Shown here: positions 8,945-18,100 of the stretch, piece by piece | Layout: each line of letters starts with the position of its first letter | How positions within the stretch are numbered: the stretch's first letter is position 1 | Source of the DNA: Corallococcus carmarthensis | GTDB lineage: Bacteria > Myxococcota > Myxococcia > Myxococcales > Myxococcaceae | Direction of reading: 5' to 3' | Length of the DNA: 39,923 nt | Assembly: GCF_003611695.1 (NCBI RefSeq) | Contig: NZ_RAWE01000073.1 | Location: 1 to 39,923 of the forward strand | Notes under the pieces: model-generated | Told to the model about the DNA's origin: nothing | What the model saw: only the letters and a program-made list of their open reading frames with translations | Database searches by the model: none | Translations under genes and position numbers: made by a program

Positions 8945-10344
8945 GGCTGACGCGGCGCTTGTGGTTGCACGGAGCACTGCTGCCCGCGCTGGCCACGCTG
9001 GGCGCGCTGGCGGTCGCGGGGCAGTTGTTCCGCGCGGACCTGGAAAGCTCGCTGGATCGTGCGCTGCTGGCCCAGGCCGCCGTGGAGAGCGTGAGCCTCT
9101 TCGACGGTCCCGGGCAGAAGGTCCACCTGCACATGGCCGTCTCCCCGCTGGTGGAACAGGTGCGCCCCTTCGCCCCGCAGGGCTATCTCTACCAGTCGGA
9201 TGGGCGGCTGGTGATGCGCTATCCGCCGGTCTCCGAGGGCACGCCCGAGCCGCCGCGCCGCGTGCCGGGCACCCGGGACGGCCCTCCGGTGCTGACCACC
9301 GAGGTGGCCCCGGACGGAAGCCGGTGGCGCGAGGTCATGGTCAACGTGCGCTCGCCGCAAGGGGAATGGTACGGGCTGCGGCTCCTGGCTTCGCTGGGAC
9401 AGGTGGACCGCTCGGTGGATTCGTTCTTCCGGATGGCGTTCTCCCTGACGGCGGTGATGGGAGGGTTGCTGCTGATCGTCCAGACCTTGCTGGCGCGCCG
9501 GTTGTCACGGCGGCTGGGAGCCATCGCCCAGAGCCTGGATCGGCTGCGCGAAGGGGACTTCACGCTGTCCCTGGCGGGCGACACGGGCGCCGACGAGATC
9601 GGCCAGGTGGGTGCGGCGCTCCGCGAAGCCACGGCGCGGGTGCGCGGCGCACGCGAGGCGCAGGAGCGGCTCATCGCGAACGCGGCGCATGAGCTGCGCA
9701 CCCCGCTGGCGCTGATGCGCACCAGCCTGGACCTGGCGCTGCGGCGCGAGCGGAGCCTGGAGGAGCTGCGCGCATCGCTCAGGGACGCACGCACGGAGGT
9801 GGACCGGCTGGCGTTGCTGGCGGACTCGCTGCTGGACATGGCCACCGCGGGGCGCGGCGCGTGGGATTGGAAGAAGGGGGACCTGGGCCTGCTGCTGACG
9901 CACGCGGTGGAAGGGGCCCGCGCGGAGGCCGAGCGGCGGGGCCTGCTCATCCACCTGGAAACGCCCGCCGGGATGGAGGCGCCGTTCGACGCGGGCAGCC
10001 TGCGGCAGGCGGTGGACAACCTCCTGGGCAATGCCCTCAAGTTCTCCCCGAGGGGCGGAGAGATCCATGTCCGGCTGGCGGCGGAGGCGGGACGCTTTCG
10101 CGTGAGCGTGACGGACACCGGCCCGGGCATTCCCCTGGCGGAGCGCGACGCGGTGTTCGAACCCTTCCACCGCGTGGCCGGCGCGGAGCCCAGGCCCGGA
10201 GCGGGGCTGGGCCTGGCCATCGTGCGCGAGGTCGCGCGGCGGCACGGAGGTTGGGCCTACGTCGCGCCCGGGACCGCGCCCGGCGCAGAGCTGGTGCTGG
10301 AGCTGCCAGCGGCGCCGCCCGTGGAGGGCCGGGCCTCATGGTGA
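8941..10344 (+). CDS. Membrane sensor histidine kinase
   Basis: Inner-membrane sensor of 467 residues. TM1 is at about 8-29, a periplasmic domain at 30-160, TM2 at 163-184, then HAMP (about 185-237), DHp with phospho-acceptor His-250 in A-A-H-E-L-R-T-P, and a HATPase domain with N-box D-N-L-L-G-N-A-L-K-F, G1 D-T-G-P-G-I-P and G2 G-A-G-L-G-L-A-I-V. The periplasmic part contains V-H-L-H-M at 61-65, a cluster that could bind Cu or another soft metal (inference). Its 3' end overlaps by nine bases the 3' end of the convergent cytochrome/binding-protein gene, so the system and the oxidase operon are tightly packed end to end. The closest functional families are CusS/CopS-like kinases, but the sequence alone does not prove the signal. 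Confidence 0.92.
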   Translation: MRLTRRLWLHGALLPALATLGALAVAGQLFRADLESSLDRALLAQAAVESVSLFDGPGQKVHLHMAVSPLVEQVRPFAPQGYLYQSDGRLVMRYPPVSEGTPEPPRRVPGTRDGPPVLTTEVAPDGSRWREVMVNVRSPQGEWYGLRLLASLGQVDRSVDSFFRMAFSLTAVMGGLLLIVQTLLARRLSRRLGAIAQSLDRLREGDFTLSLAGDTGADEIGQVGAALREATARVRGAREAQERLIANAAHELRTPLALMRTSLDLALRRERSLEELRASLRDARTEVDRLALLADSLLDMATAGRGAWDWKKGDLGLLLTHAVEGARAEAERRGLLIHLETPAGMEAPFDAGSLRQAVDNLLGNALKFSPRGGEIHVRLAAEAGRFRVSVTDTGPGIPLAERDAVFEPFHRVAGAEPRPGAGLGLAIVREVARRHGGWAYVAPGTAPGAELVLELPAAPPVEGRASW

Positions 10345-11952
10345 CAGGGGAATCCAGTCCGACGCGGCCCGCAGGCGTCCCGTCGTCGCCTCCAGCGTCG
10401 CGAGCTGCGCGCCCTGGACGCCGACCCGGCGGTTCACGCCGAAGCTGACCGGCGGAGAGACCCCGGTGTCGAAGTCGCGCAGGGACTCCAACTGCTGTTG
10501 AAGGCCCGCGCGCGTGAGGTCCGCGCCCGCGCGGGTGACGGCCTCCACGAACACCCGCGCGGCGGCGTAGGCCCCCAACTGGAAGGCGGTGTGGCCGGGC
10601 TTCAAGCCGTGCCGGTCCATGAACACGGTCAGCGCCTCCAGGTCCGGCGCGTGCTCGCCCAGCCCCATGGGCGACAGGAAGAAGACCTGTCCCCCGGTGA
10701 GCTCCGGCCGCCGCGGATCCGCGAGCGCCGCCGGAGCGAACACCGGCACCTTCATCGCACGCGCGGCCAGCGTCTTCGTGAGCGAGGCCAGTCCCTCGGA
10801 CGTCCCGGTGTACAGCACCGCGAACGGCGCCGGCCCCGGCTCCGTCTCCGTCTCCTCCAGCGCGGGGCCCCAGTCCAGCGGCGTGGCCAGCTCACGGCGG
10901 GCCGCTTCCGCGCGCACGGCCTCCCACCACGCGCGGCCAGCCGCGTCCTCCGGATGCACCACCGCGAGCGGCTGCCGTCGCAGGCGGGGCCCCTCGGTGC
11001 TGGACAGGTGCTGCACCGCGAGCCGCGCCAGGGCGGAGGGCTCCGGGTAGAGGAAGAACACCGGCCCCTCGTCCGGCGGCGGCCCCGGCTCCAACGGCAG
11101 GGGCAGCACCAGCGGCGCGCCTTCCTGCTCCAGCCGCGCGTCGGACGCGAGCCGCGCTGGACGGAGGCTGGCCACCAGCGCGAAGACGTCCCGCTCCAGC
11201 AGCCGCGCCGTGGCATCCGCGCCCGCGGAGGACGCGGCCGTCGCGTACAGCGCCGCGTCGTCCTCCACCACCAACTCCAGCTTGCGCCGGAAGATGCCGC
11301 CGCGCGCGTTCACGTCCGCGAACACCGCGCGCACCACCGCCTGGACCTCCTGTCCCACCGGCGCCAGGTGCCCCTTCAACGGCAGCGCCGCGCCCACCGT
11401 GAGCGTCGTCGTGGAGAGGCCGGGATCCGGCGCCGCGTCCAGCGTCTGGAGGTAGCCGAGCAGTGCGTCCGCGTCCGCCTCCGTGAGCGCGTAGCGCGGC
11501 ATGGCCACGCCCAGGGGCCGGCCGCTGGCGGAGCGTCCCTCCGTGATGGCGCGCAGCAGCGTGGCGCGCGTGTACGCGGGGCGTGCGCGGTCCTCGATGT
11601 CCTCCAGTCCCACCGCGCGCGAATGCTGGAGCGAGCCGGGGGTGATGTCCGGCACCTCCACGCCGCCTTCGCGGCTGCCCCGCCCGGAGGGGCCATGGCA
11701 ACGTGCGCACGCGGCGACGGTCCCTTCCAGCTCCACCCGCTCGGGCCCCAGGAAGCCGGTGAGCGGCGAACCCTGGGGGGACTGGCCCCGCTGGAAGAGG
11801 CCGCGCCCGTGCCTCACCTCCGCGGAAGTCGCGGCCCGCGGGGGTGACTCGCGCCTGCAACCGGACAGCAGCAGCCCGGCCGCGAGCACCAGCACCACGC
11901 CCCACCGGGTGCCCGGTGCGAGCCCCGTCCCACCACCGCGCCTCCACCGCAT
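10336..11952 (-). CDS. Lipoprotein fusing c-type cytochrome and type 1 periplasmic binding domain
   Basis: Exported protein of 538 residues. A type II signal ends in L-L-S-G-C (lipid Cys-32). A mono-heme cytochrome c domain follows: C-A-R-C-H at 82-86 for covalent heme, and M151 in A-M-P-R-Y-A-L-T-E-A-D-A as the probable distal ligand. Residues about 184-515 form a Peripla_BP_6-type (branched-chain amino acid/ligand) binding fold that starts L-T-V-G-A-A-L-P-L-K-G and contains A-D-V-N-A-R-G-G-I. No ABC permease or ATPase gene is nearby, so import is unlikely; ligand sensing or presentation coupled to electron transfer is possible. The frame is open far upstream, but the ATG at 11952 gives the signal peptide and lies 11 bases after the Sco gene. 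It is the last gene of the oxidase operon. Confidence 0.85.
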   Translation of the reverse strand: MRWRRGGGTGLAPGTRWGVVLVLAAGLLLSGCRRESPPRAATSAEVRHGRGLFQRGQSPQGSPLTGFLGPERVELEGTVAACARCHGPSGRGSREGGVEVPDITPGSLQHSRAVGLEDIEDRARPAYTRATLLRAITEGRSASGRPLGVAMPRYALTEADADALLGYLQTLDAAPDPGLSTTTLTVGAALPLKGHLAPVGQEVQAVVRAVFADVNARGGIFRRKLELVVEDDAALYATAASSAGADATARLLERDVFALVASLRPARLASDARLEQEGAPLVLPLPLEPGPPPDEGPVFFLYPEPSALARLAVQHLSSTEGPRLRRQPLAVVHPEDAAGRAWWEAVRAEAARRELATPLDWGPALEETETEPGPAPFAVLYTGTSEGLASLTKTLAARAMKVPVFAPAALADPRRPELTGGQVFFLSPMGLGEHAPDLEALTVFMDRHGLKPGHTAFQLGAYAAARVFVEAVTRAGADLTRAGLQQQLESLRDFDTGVSPPVSFGVNRRVGVQGAQLATLEATTGRLRAASDWIPLSP

Positions 11953-11963
11953 GCCGTGCCCCC

Positions 11964-13088
11964 TCACCTGGGATCGTTCAGGTGTTCCACCGCGGCGACG
12001 ATGTTGTCCGCCATCGCCATGGCCGGGGACTTGACCCACATGCCCGTGGCGGCGTCGCCGATGAGCAGCGTCGTGTTGTGCTCGTCCGGCTTCTCCGCGT
12101 AGCCGCCGAGCTTCTTCAGCACGAGCGTGAGGTTCTCCCGGGAACCCGTGAGGAAGTACCACCCCGGCTGCGCGCCGAACTTCTTCGCGAACTTCGCCAG
12201 GCTCTTCGGCGTGTCGTTGGTGGGGTCCACGGAGAGCGTGATCATGTGCACGTCCTTGCCCATGCGCTCCGCGAGCTTCTTCTGCACCTCCGCCAGATGC
12301 TGCGTGATGGGGGAGCACGCGCCCTTGCAGGACGTGAACGCGAAGTTGATCAGCACCGTCCGGCCCCGCACCAGGTCCTCGTAGAAGCGGTGCGTCTTGC
12401 CGTGCTGGTCCACCAGCTCCGTGTTGGTGAAGTACTTCGCCGCCGCGGCGTCCTGGGCGGCCGTGCCGTCCACGGCCGTCAGCTCGGGCGGCGCGGCGGA
12501 GGAGGCCTGAGCCTCCTTCACCGCCTCTACGATGCGCGAGGGGCTGCCCAGTCCGTCCACGCGCGTCCACCGGTGGGTGAGCGCGTTGCCCACGAGCACG
12601 AGCGGCCGGTGCGACTCCTTGTCCGGCACGTATCCCCCCAGCGCCACCAGCGCCTCCTTCACCTTCGCGGGCTCGCCGGTGAGGAAGGACCAGTCCGGCC
12701 CGGGGTGGAAGGGCTCCGCGAACTTCGCCAGCCGCTCCGGCGTGTCGTTGTTCACGTCCAGCGTGATGGAGATGAAGCGCACGTTCGACTTCGGCCCCAG
12801 CGCCTTGCGTGCCCGGTCGAGCGTGGCCGTCACCGGCGTGCAGATGGTCTTGCAGCGCGTGAAGATGAAGTTGATGGCCACGGTCTGTCCGCGCACCAGG
12901 TCCGACCACAGCCGGACCTGCCGGCCGTGTTGATCCACCAGCGCCACGTCCGGCACCGTCACCTCCAGGGACTCGGGCGCCGCGGGCCGGGCGGGGAGGG
13001 GGACGCGCACGTCCTCTTGCGCGAGCGCGAGCGGCGCGCACGTCAGCGCCAGGGCGAACAGGGCCTGCTTCAGGGTCGGGATTCTCAT
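11964..13088 (-). CDS. Tandem Sco1/SenC/PrrC copper-chaperone protein
   Basis: Exported protein of 374 residues with a cleavable-looking signal (1-23, A-L-A before Gln) and two thioredoxin-fold Sco domains. Domain 1 (about 42-195) has C79-K-T-I-C83 and His-160; domain 2 (about 215-370) has C254-K-G-A-C258 and His-337. The CxxxC plus distal His set is the Cu-binding site of Sco proteins that load copper into CuA centres or other cuproenzymes; here both domains keep all three ligands. Normal Sco proteins have one domain of about 200 residues. The start overlaps the stop of the beta-propeller gene (ATGA, 13085-13088). The neighbouring giant multicopper oxidase is the natural client; no cytochrome oxidase gene is in the window. 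Confidence 0.92.
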   Translation of the reverse strand: MRIPTLKQALFALALTCAPLALAQEDVRVPLPARPAAPESLEVTVPDVALVDQHGRQVRLWSDLVRGQTVAINFIFTRCKTICTPVTATLDRARKALGPKSNVRFISITLDVNNDTPERLAKFAEPFHPGPDWSFLTGEPAKVKEALVALGGYVPDKESHRPLVLVGNALTHRWTRVDGLGSPSRIVEAVKEAQASSAAPPELTAVDGTAAQDAAAAKYFTNTELVDQHGKTHRFYEDLVRGRTVLINFAFTSCKGACSPITQHLAEVQKKLAERMGKDVHMITLSVDPTNDTPKSLAKFAKKFGAQPGWYFLTGSRENLTLVLKKLGGYAEKPDEHNTTLLIGDAATGMWVKSPAMAMADNIVAAVEHLNDPR

Positions 13089-15073
13089 GGGGTGGACTCG
13101 GAGGTGAGGGCGGCCGCGAGCGGGGACGACACGCCGAGGGTGGACGTGGGCAGGCGGCCCAGGTCGAGCCCCCGGCCCTCCACGCCCACCACGAACTTGT
13201 ATTGGCCCGGCGACGGCGGCCGGAAGTCGACCTCGAAGACGCTGTCGGCGACGCGCCGGGGTTCGGTGCGCACCTGCCAGGTGCCGGGCGTGCGGAACAG
13301 CAGCACGCGGATCTCCTCCGGCGCCACCGGGGGTGTGCCCGTGCCCGCGGTGGGCTCCAGGCGGAAGCGCAGCGGCACCGTCTCTTCCGGCGCGTACGTC
13401 CGCTTCGCGTCGAACTCCGGCGTGAGCTTCAAGGGCAGCGTCTTCGCGAACGACGCATCCAGGGGGACCTGGCCCACCGTCCACTCCAGGCATGCCACGA
13501 CCCGGGGGTTGTCCAGCAGCACCTGGACGTCATAGGTGCCGTTCTCGCGCACGCTGCCCCGGGCGGTGAAGACGCCGGGCTCCACTTCGCGCAGCGAGCG
13601 ATCCAACACCTTCACCGCGCGGGGTTCACGGCCGTAGTTCAGGTGCGTGCCGCGCGGGGCCATCATGCCTTCCTGGTAGAGAAACAGCGCGCGGTCCGCG
13701 TTGCCCGCGGCGATGACGCCGTTGCCCTCAGGCAGCGGCGCGATGGGATCCGAGCGGCCCAGCTCCCGTGCCTCGGCCGCGGGCCGCTGGCCCATGGTGA
13801 TGCGCACCTGGGAGGGTGTGCTGCCATTACTCTCCAGCGTCTTCAACTCCACCAGCGTCACGCGGCTGTCGGTGGTGTTGCGCACGTAGGCGAATGCGTC
13901 CGTGAACACGACGGAGTCCGGCGCGGAGAAGCCGGTGAGCGTGTGGGCCACCTGCCCGGACGCCGCGTCCAGGATGTCCACCGTGCTGGTGTCCTGGTGC
14001 ACCAGGAACGCCCAGCGGCCGGTGTTGTCGAAGCGCAGCGCGTCCAGGCCGCCCTTCACCGGGATGCGGCGCGACACCTCGCGGCGGGCGGCGTCCACCA
14101 CCACCACCTCATGCGCCCCGGGCCTCGCGGCGAAGAGGGCCCGGGCCACGTCGCTCCAGGCCAGCGCGGTGACGCCGACGCCCACCTCCACCTGGCCCAG
14201 CATCTGGCCGGAGGTCACGTCCAGCGCCGTCAGCGCCGTGGCGTCGCGGGCGGAGACCCAGGCGGTGCGTCCGCTGTCGGAGAAGCCGAAGGCGTGCGGG
14301 CCCGGCCCCACGTCCACCGGATCGCGCACGGCGTGCCCGGGCGTGTCGATGACGCTCACCGTGCCGTCGCCGTCGTTGCTCACCCACGCGGTGAGGCCAT
14401 CCGGGGACAGCGCGATGCGCCCCGGATTGCGGCCCACGCGCAGCGGGCGCGTCACCACGAAGCGCTGGGTGTCCACCACGGACACGGTGTCCTGCGACGG
14501 CACCGTCACGTACAGCGCGGAGCGGTCCGGCAGGAGCGCCCAGTCCGCCGCGCCACCGCCCACGGACACCAGGTGCTGGAGCTTCGTGCGGTCGAAGGCG
14601 ATCTGCGGGTTGATGACGGACACCGTCTGGTCGTGATTGAGCGTGAGGAACCAGTACGCGTTGAAGTCCACGTCCGCCTGCGCGGACAGCAGCCCGCCCA
14701 GATACGTCCTCACCCGCGCCTTGCACGCGGCGTCGTCCGGGGCAGGTTCTCCTTGGGGGCGCAGGCGCATCCACGCCAGGGGACGGCGCCCCGCCAGGGG
14801 TTCACCCGTGCGGGCATCCGTGAGTGCGACGCGTGCGACCGCCTGCAGCGGCGAACCCTGTTCGGCCTCCAGCGGCCGGGGCGTCAGCGTCAGGTCGAAC
14901 GCGAGCGACACCCCGTCGCGCGTCACCTTCACGGCGGGCGCGGTGAGGGGCGAGGGTGCGGACCGCGAGGCGGTGGGCGCGGCGGGGACCCGCGCGAGGA
15001 GGCGGTGGGCGCCCATGGCGAGGAGCCCGGTGGACAGCAGACCGGCGGTGGCGAGGACGAAGGGCTTGCGCAT
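13085..15073 (-). CDS. Exported YVTN/YncE-like beta-propeller protein with flanking Ig-like domains
   Basis: Protein of 662 residues with an N-terminal signal or anchor (about 7-24). Residues 45-105 form a beta-sandwich like the FixH/YtkA type, followed by a central propeller (about 145-425) made of repeating blades with T-V-S-V-(I/V)-(N/D)-(T/P), L-S-P-D-G-x-T-A-W-V-S-N and T-V-D-I-L-D-A signatures, as in YncE and cytochrome-d1-like folds. The C-terminal 490-650 again looks Ig/FixH-like. There is no CxxCH, so no covalent c-heme is evident. It lies between the multicopper oxidase (96 bases upstream) and the Sco gene (4-base overlap). Likely a periplasmic scaffold or a metal- or redox-protein partner of the oxidase; no enzymatic motif is seen. 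Confidence 0.8.
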   Translation of the reverse strand: MRKPFVLATAGLLSTGLLAMGAHRLLARVPAAPTASRSAPSPLTAPAVKVTRDGVSLAFDLTLTPRPLEAEQGSPLQAVARVALTDARTGEPLAGRRPLAWMRLRPQGEPAPDDAACKARVRTYLGGLLSAQADVDFNAYWFLTLNHDQTVSVINPQIAFDRTKLQHLVSVGGGAADWALLPDRSALYVTVPSQDTVSVVDTQRFVVTRPLRVGRNPGRIALSPDGLTAWVSNDGDGTVSVIDTPGHAVRDPVDVGPGPHAFGFSDSGRTAWVSARDATALTALDVTSGQMLGQVEVGVGVTALAWSDVARALFAARPGAHEVVVVDAARREVSRRIPVKGGLDALRFDNTGRWAFLVHQDTSTVDILDAASGQVAHTLTGFSAPDSVVFTDAFAYVRNTTDSRVTLVELKTLESNGSTPSQVRITMGQRPAAEARELGRSDPIAPLPEGNGVIAAGNADRALFLYQEGMMAPRGTHLNYGREPRAVKVLDRSLREVEPGVFTARGSVRENGTYDVQVLLDNPRVVACLEWTVGQVPLDASFAKTLPLKLTPEFDAKRTYAPEETVPLRFRLEPTAGTGTPPVAPEEIRVLLFRTPGTWQVRTEPRRVADSVFEVDFRPPSPGQYKFVVGVEGRGLDLGRLPTSTLGVSSPLAAALTSESTP

Positions 15074-15109
15074 GGGCGGTTCGAAGAGGTGAGGCCAGGA
15101 AGGAGGAGG

Positions 15110-15153
15110 GGGCGGCGCGAGGGGAAGGGGAACCTTCCACCGCCGCGCCGCCC
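15110..15153 (-). promoter_or_regulatory. Nested intercistronic hairpin between oxidase and beta-propeller genes
   Basis: Outer arms GGGCGGCGCG (15110-15119) and CGCGCCGCCC (15144-15153) are perfect 10-base complements. Inside, GGAAGG (15123-15128) pairs with CCTTCC (15133-15138) around a four-base loop. The site is 17 bases after the oxidase stop and 37 bases before the next start. No T-tract follows on the minus strand. It could act as an mRNA 3'-end stabiliser or partial terminator that raises the oxidase message over the downstream genes. Confidence 0.55.
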
Positions 15154-15169
15154 GGGGAGGGCACCGGGG

Positions 15170-18100
15170 CTACTCCACCCGGTACACGCCCCACAGACCG
15201 CCGCTGCTCCAGAGGAAGCTGGGCATGTCGCGGTACAGGTAGTCGCCCTTGACGCCGTAGGCGCCGCCCGCGCCGTACTCCGGGACGATGTTCCAGTGGT
15301 GCATCACGGACGAACCGCCCTGCGTGGAGATGACCGGCGACGTGGCGTTGGGGCCCATCACCCGCGACTGCGCGCCCGCGGCCCAGGGGTTGCGGCGCCA
15401 CTCCGCGCCGTGGATGGCGAACGCGTGCTGCCGCGAGTGGCCCGACGGCTGTCCCACGCGCCAGCGCACCGGCTCACCCACCTTGGCGGTGAACACCGGC
15501 GTGGCCGGGTCGCCGCCGTAGGCCGTGCTGCTGAGGATGGCGGTGAGGTCGTAGTTGTTCGTGTCCTCTGGCGGCGTCTGCGGCGGCACACCCAGGCGGG
15601 CCCACAGCGGATCGGTGCGGTAGTTGAAGCCCTTCTGGCCGGTGTCCTGGGAGTCGTCGATGCCGTTGGTGTTGCGCAGCGCCGTGCCGCTGTTCAGGCC
15701 GCTGGTGCCGGAGTCCTGGAAGCGGGTGTTGTCGGTGTGCAGGCCCAGGTCGTCCTGGTAGAGCAGGACGAACTCACGGAACGTCTGCTTGCTGCCGTCC
15801 TGGCGCGTGTAGCGCACGCGCGCCTGCGCGTCCGTGCCGGAGTCGGTGCTCCAGTCCGCGTCCTTCGGCTCGATGACCAGCGCGCCAATGGCGCCGTGCA
15901 TGCCGTGGTTCACCACGTCCGCCATGTTGCGCAGGTTGACGATGCCGAACTCCGTCGGCGTCACCAGACCCACCGGGAACGGCGCCGTCCACGGCGAGCT
16001 CTTGAACTCACCCGCGAACCAGCGGTACGTGCGCGTCGCGCCCGGCGGCACCGTCTGCTGGGCGTTGAGGCCCACGTTCGCGCCGTCGTCCGTGTTCACG
16101 TCCACGTTGACCAGCTGCGGGTGCAGCGAGACGTGGTTGGACATCCGCGTCTGGTTGACGTTGAAGCTGGACGTGATGGCCGAGTGGTGCGCCCACACGT
16201 CCTTCTTCGTGGGCACCGTGGCGGGCAGCCGGTTGGTGAGCACCACCTGCACGCACTCGCCGGCCCGCGCGCGGAGGACCAGCGGCTCCGGGGCGCGCTT
16301 GCCCAGCTTCAGGTCGGACAGGTACTCGTCGCGGGCGAAGATGATCGCGTCCGGATCATAGAAGCCGTGCTTGCTGTTGTAGACGAGCCGTCCGCCGGGC
16401 AGCCAGTTGCGCGCGTCGATGGCGGATACATTGTAGAGCCGCACCGGCGCGTTGCGCGGGCACGAGTCCACCTTCACCGGCTTGGTGCCCAGCTTCCCGC
16501 TGTTCTCGTACTGGAGCACCAGCTCCCGGTCGATCTTCAGCATCTCCTCGCGCTCCTCCAGCGCGAACGTCACGGTGCGCTGCTTCACCTCCTCGCCCTT
16601 CTCGTTGATCTCGTAGGAGGCCTGGATGGTGTCGTCGCTCTCGCTCAACCGGGGCAGGCCCGCGCGCTCCGGCATCTCCAGCAGCGCCACGGGCGGGTAG
16701 GCCTGGAGCGGCTCCTTGCCTCCCGCGGACACCGCCAGATCCAGCCGCGGGTTCAGGTCCACCGCGAGCATCGCCACGTCACCCAGCGAGCGCAGCCCCT
16801 TCTGCTTGTTGCGGTACGTGCGCATCAGGCCCCACATGCCGTTCCAGAGGTCGCCGTTGGAGGCGCTCATGTACATGTAGTCCGCCGTCTCGTAGGTGCC
16901 GCCGATGGCGGGCAGGCCCCCGGTCAGCTCGAACTCGAAGTGTTCGGAGATGCCAATGGCCTGGGCGTTCTGGAAGCCGCTGTTCGGATCGCCGCCCTCG
17001 CGCAGCCACTTGTGGCCGTGCAGGTTGAAGCTGTGCTGCTCCTCCTGCGAGCCCTGGACCAGGCGGATCTTGATGCGGTCGCCCTCGTAGCCCGCCATCA
17101 GCGGGGTGTACGGGTCGCCGTGGATGTCCGAGCGGAAGACGTTGGACATCTCACCCGCCTTGGTGGCGAGCAGCTTGCGGGTGCCGCAGCGTGAGGAGCG
17201 CGCGGAGATGCGCACCGGGATGGGTTCGTTGCGGTAGTTGATCATCATGGCGCCCGGGTCCGCGGCGCTGATGGCCTCCGGCATGGGGGTGGACTCGAAG
17301 CCGACCGCCCAGGGCAGCGCGTCCTCCTTGTAGTTGGGAGGGTTCACGGGCTGGCCGCACTCGTCGTAGAGCGGGTTGTAGTCCATGAAGCCCAGCGTGA
17401 ACTCGCGGAAGCTCTGGCTGGGGTCCGCGGTGATGACGTCCGCGCGCCAGCTGGTGGGGCCGCCGTCCGCCACGCGCGAGCCGTAGTAGACGCCGGTGCG
17501 CGGGTCGCGCCACTTGGAGCCCTTGGGCTCCACGATGAGCGCGCCGAAGAAGCCGTGCTGCTGGTGCGACGACGGGCCGAAGTGATCATGGGTGAAGACC
17601 GTCTCCAGCGTGCGCTGCGCGGACTGGTCATCCGCCCACCAGCGCTGCACCGTGGTCTGCGCCGTGCCTGGCGCGCGGCTGATGCGCGGGTGCGACGCGG
17701 GGGCGGTGAGCGTCACGCGCGTGCCTGTCTCACCGACGTTGCCGTCCGCCGCGAAGGCGCCGCCGGCCGCGTTGGCCAGGTGGATGCGCTCCGCCACGGT
17801 GTCGGAGGACAGCGTGCCGTCCTCGTAGTTCCAGCCGTTGCCGGCGCCGTCCGCCGACGTCACGTCGAACTTCACCAGGTGGATGTGCTGCCCGATGACA
17901 TCCGTGGGCGTGTAGATCTGGAACGCGTCCGGCTCCAGGTGCTTGGGGATGAGGTTCGTCGAATAGAAGTTGATGCACTCGCCGGACTGGGCCCGGAAGA
18001 AGAAGGGCTCCGGCGGGCGCAGGCCGTCCTGGGTCGCGTTCACGTCCTCGTTGAGGACCATCAGCCGGGCCTGCGGGTCATGCCACCCGGCGCGGTTGAT

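Noticed and set aside
11953-13041. Upstream extension of the cytochrome/binding-protein frame across the Sco gene
   Set aside because: The extension is Arg/Gly-rich and would remove the signal peptide and lipobox that begin at 11952.
13202-17194. Plus-strand open frame of 1330 codons opposite the oxidase operon
   Set aside because: The product is rich in Arg, His, Gly and Ala without domains and crosses two clear minus-strand genes; it is a GC-bias shadow.
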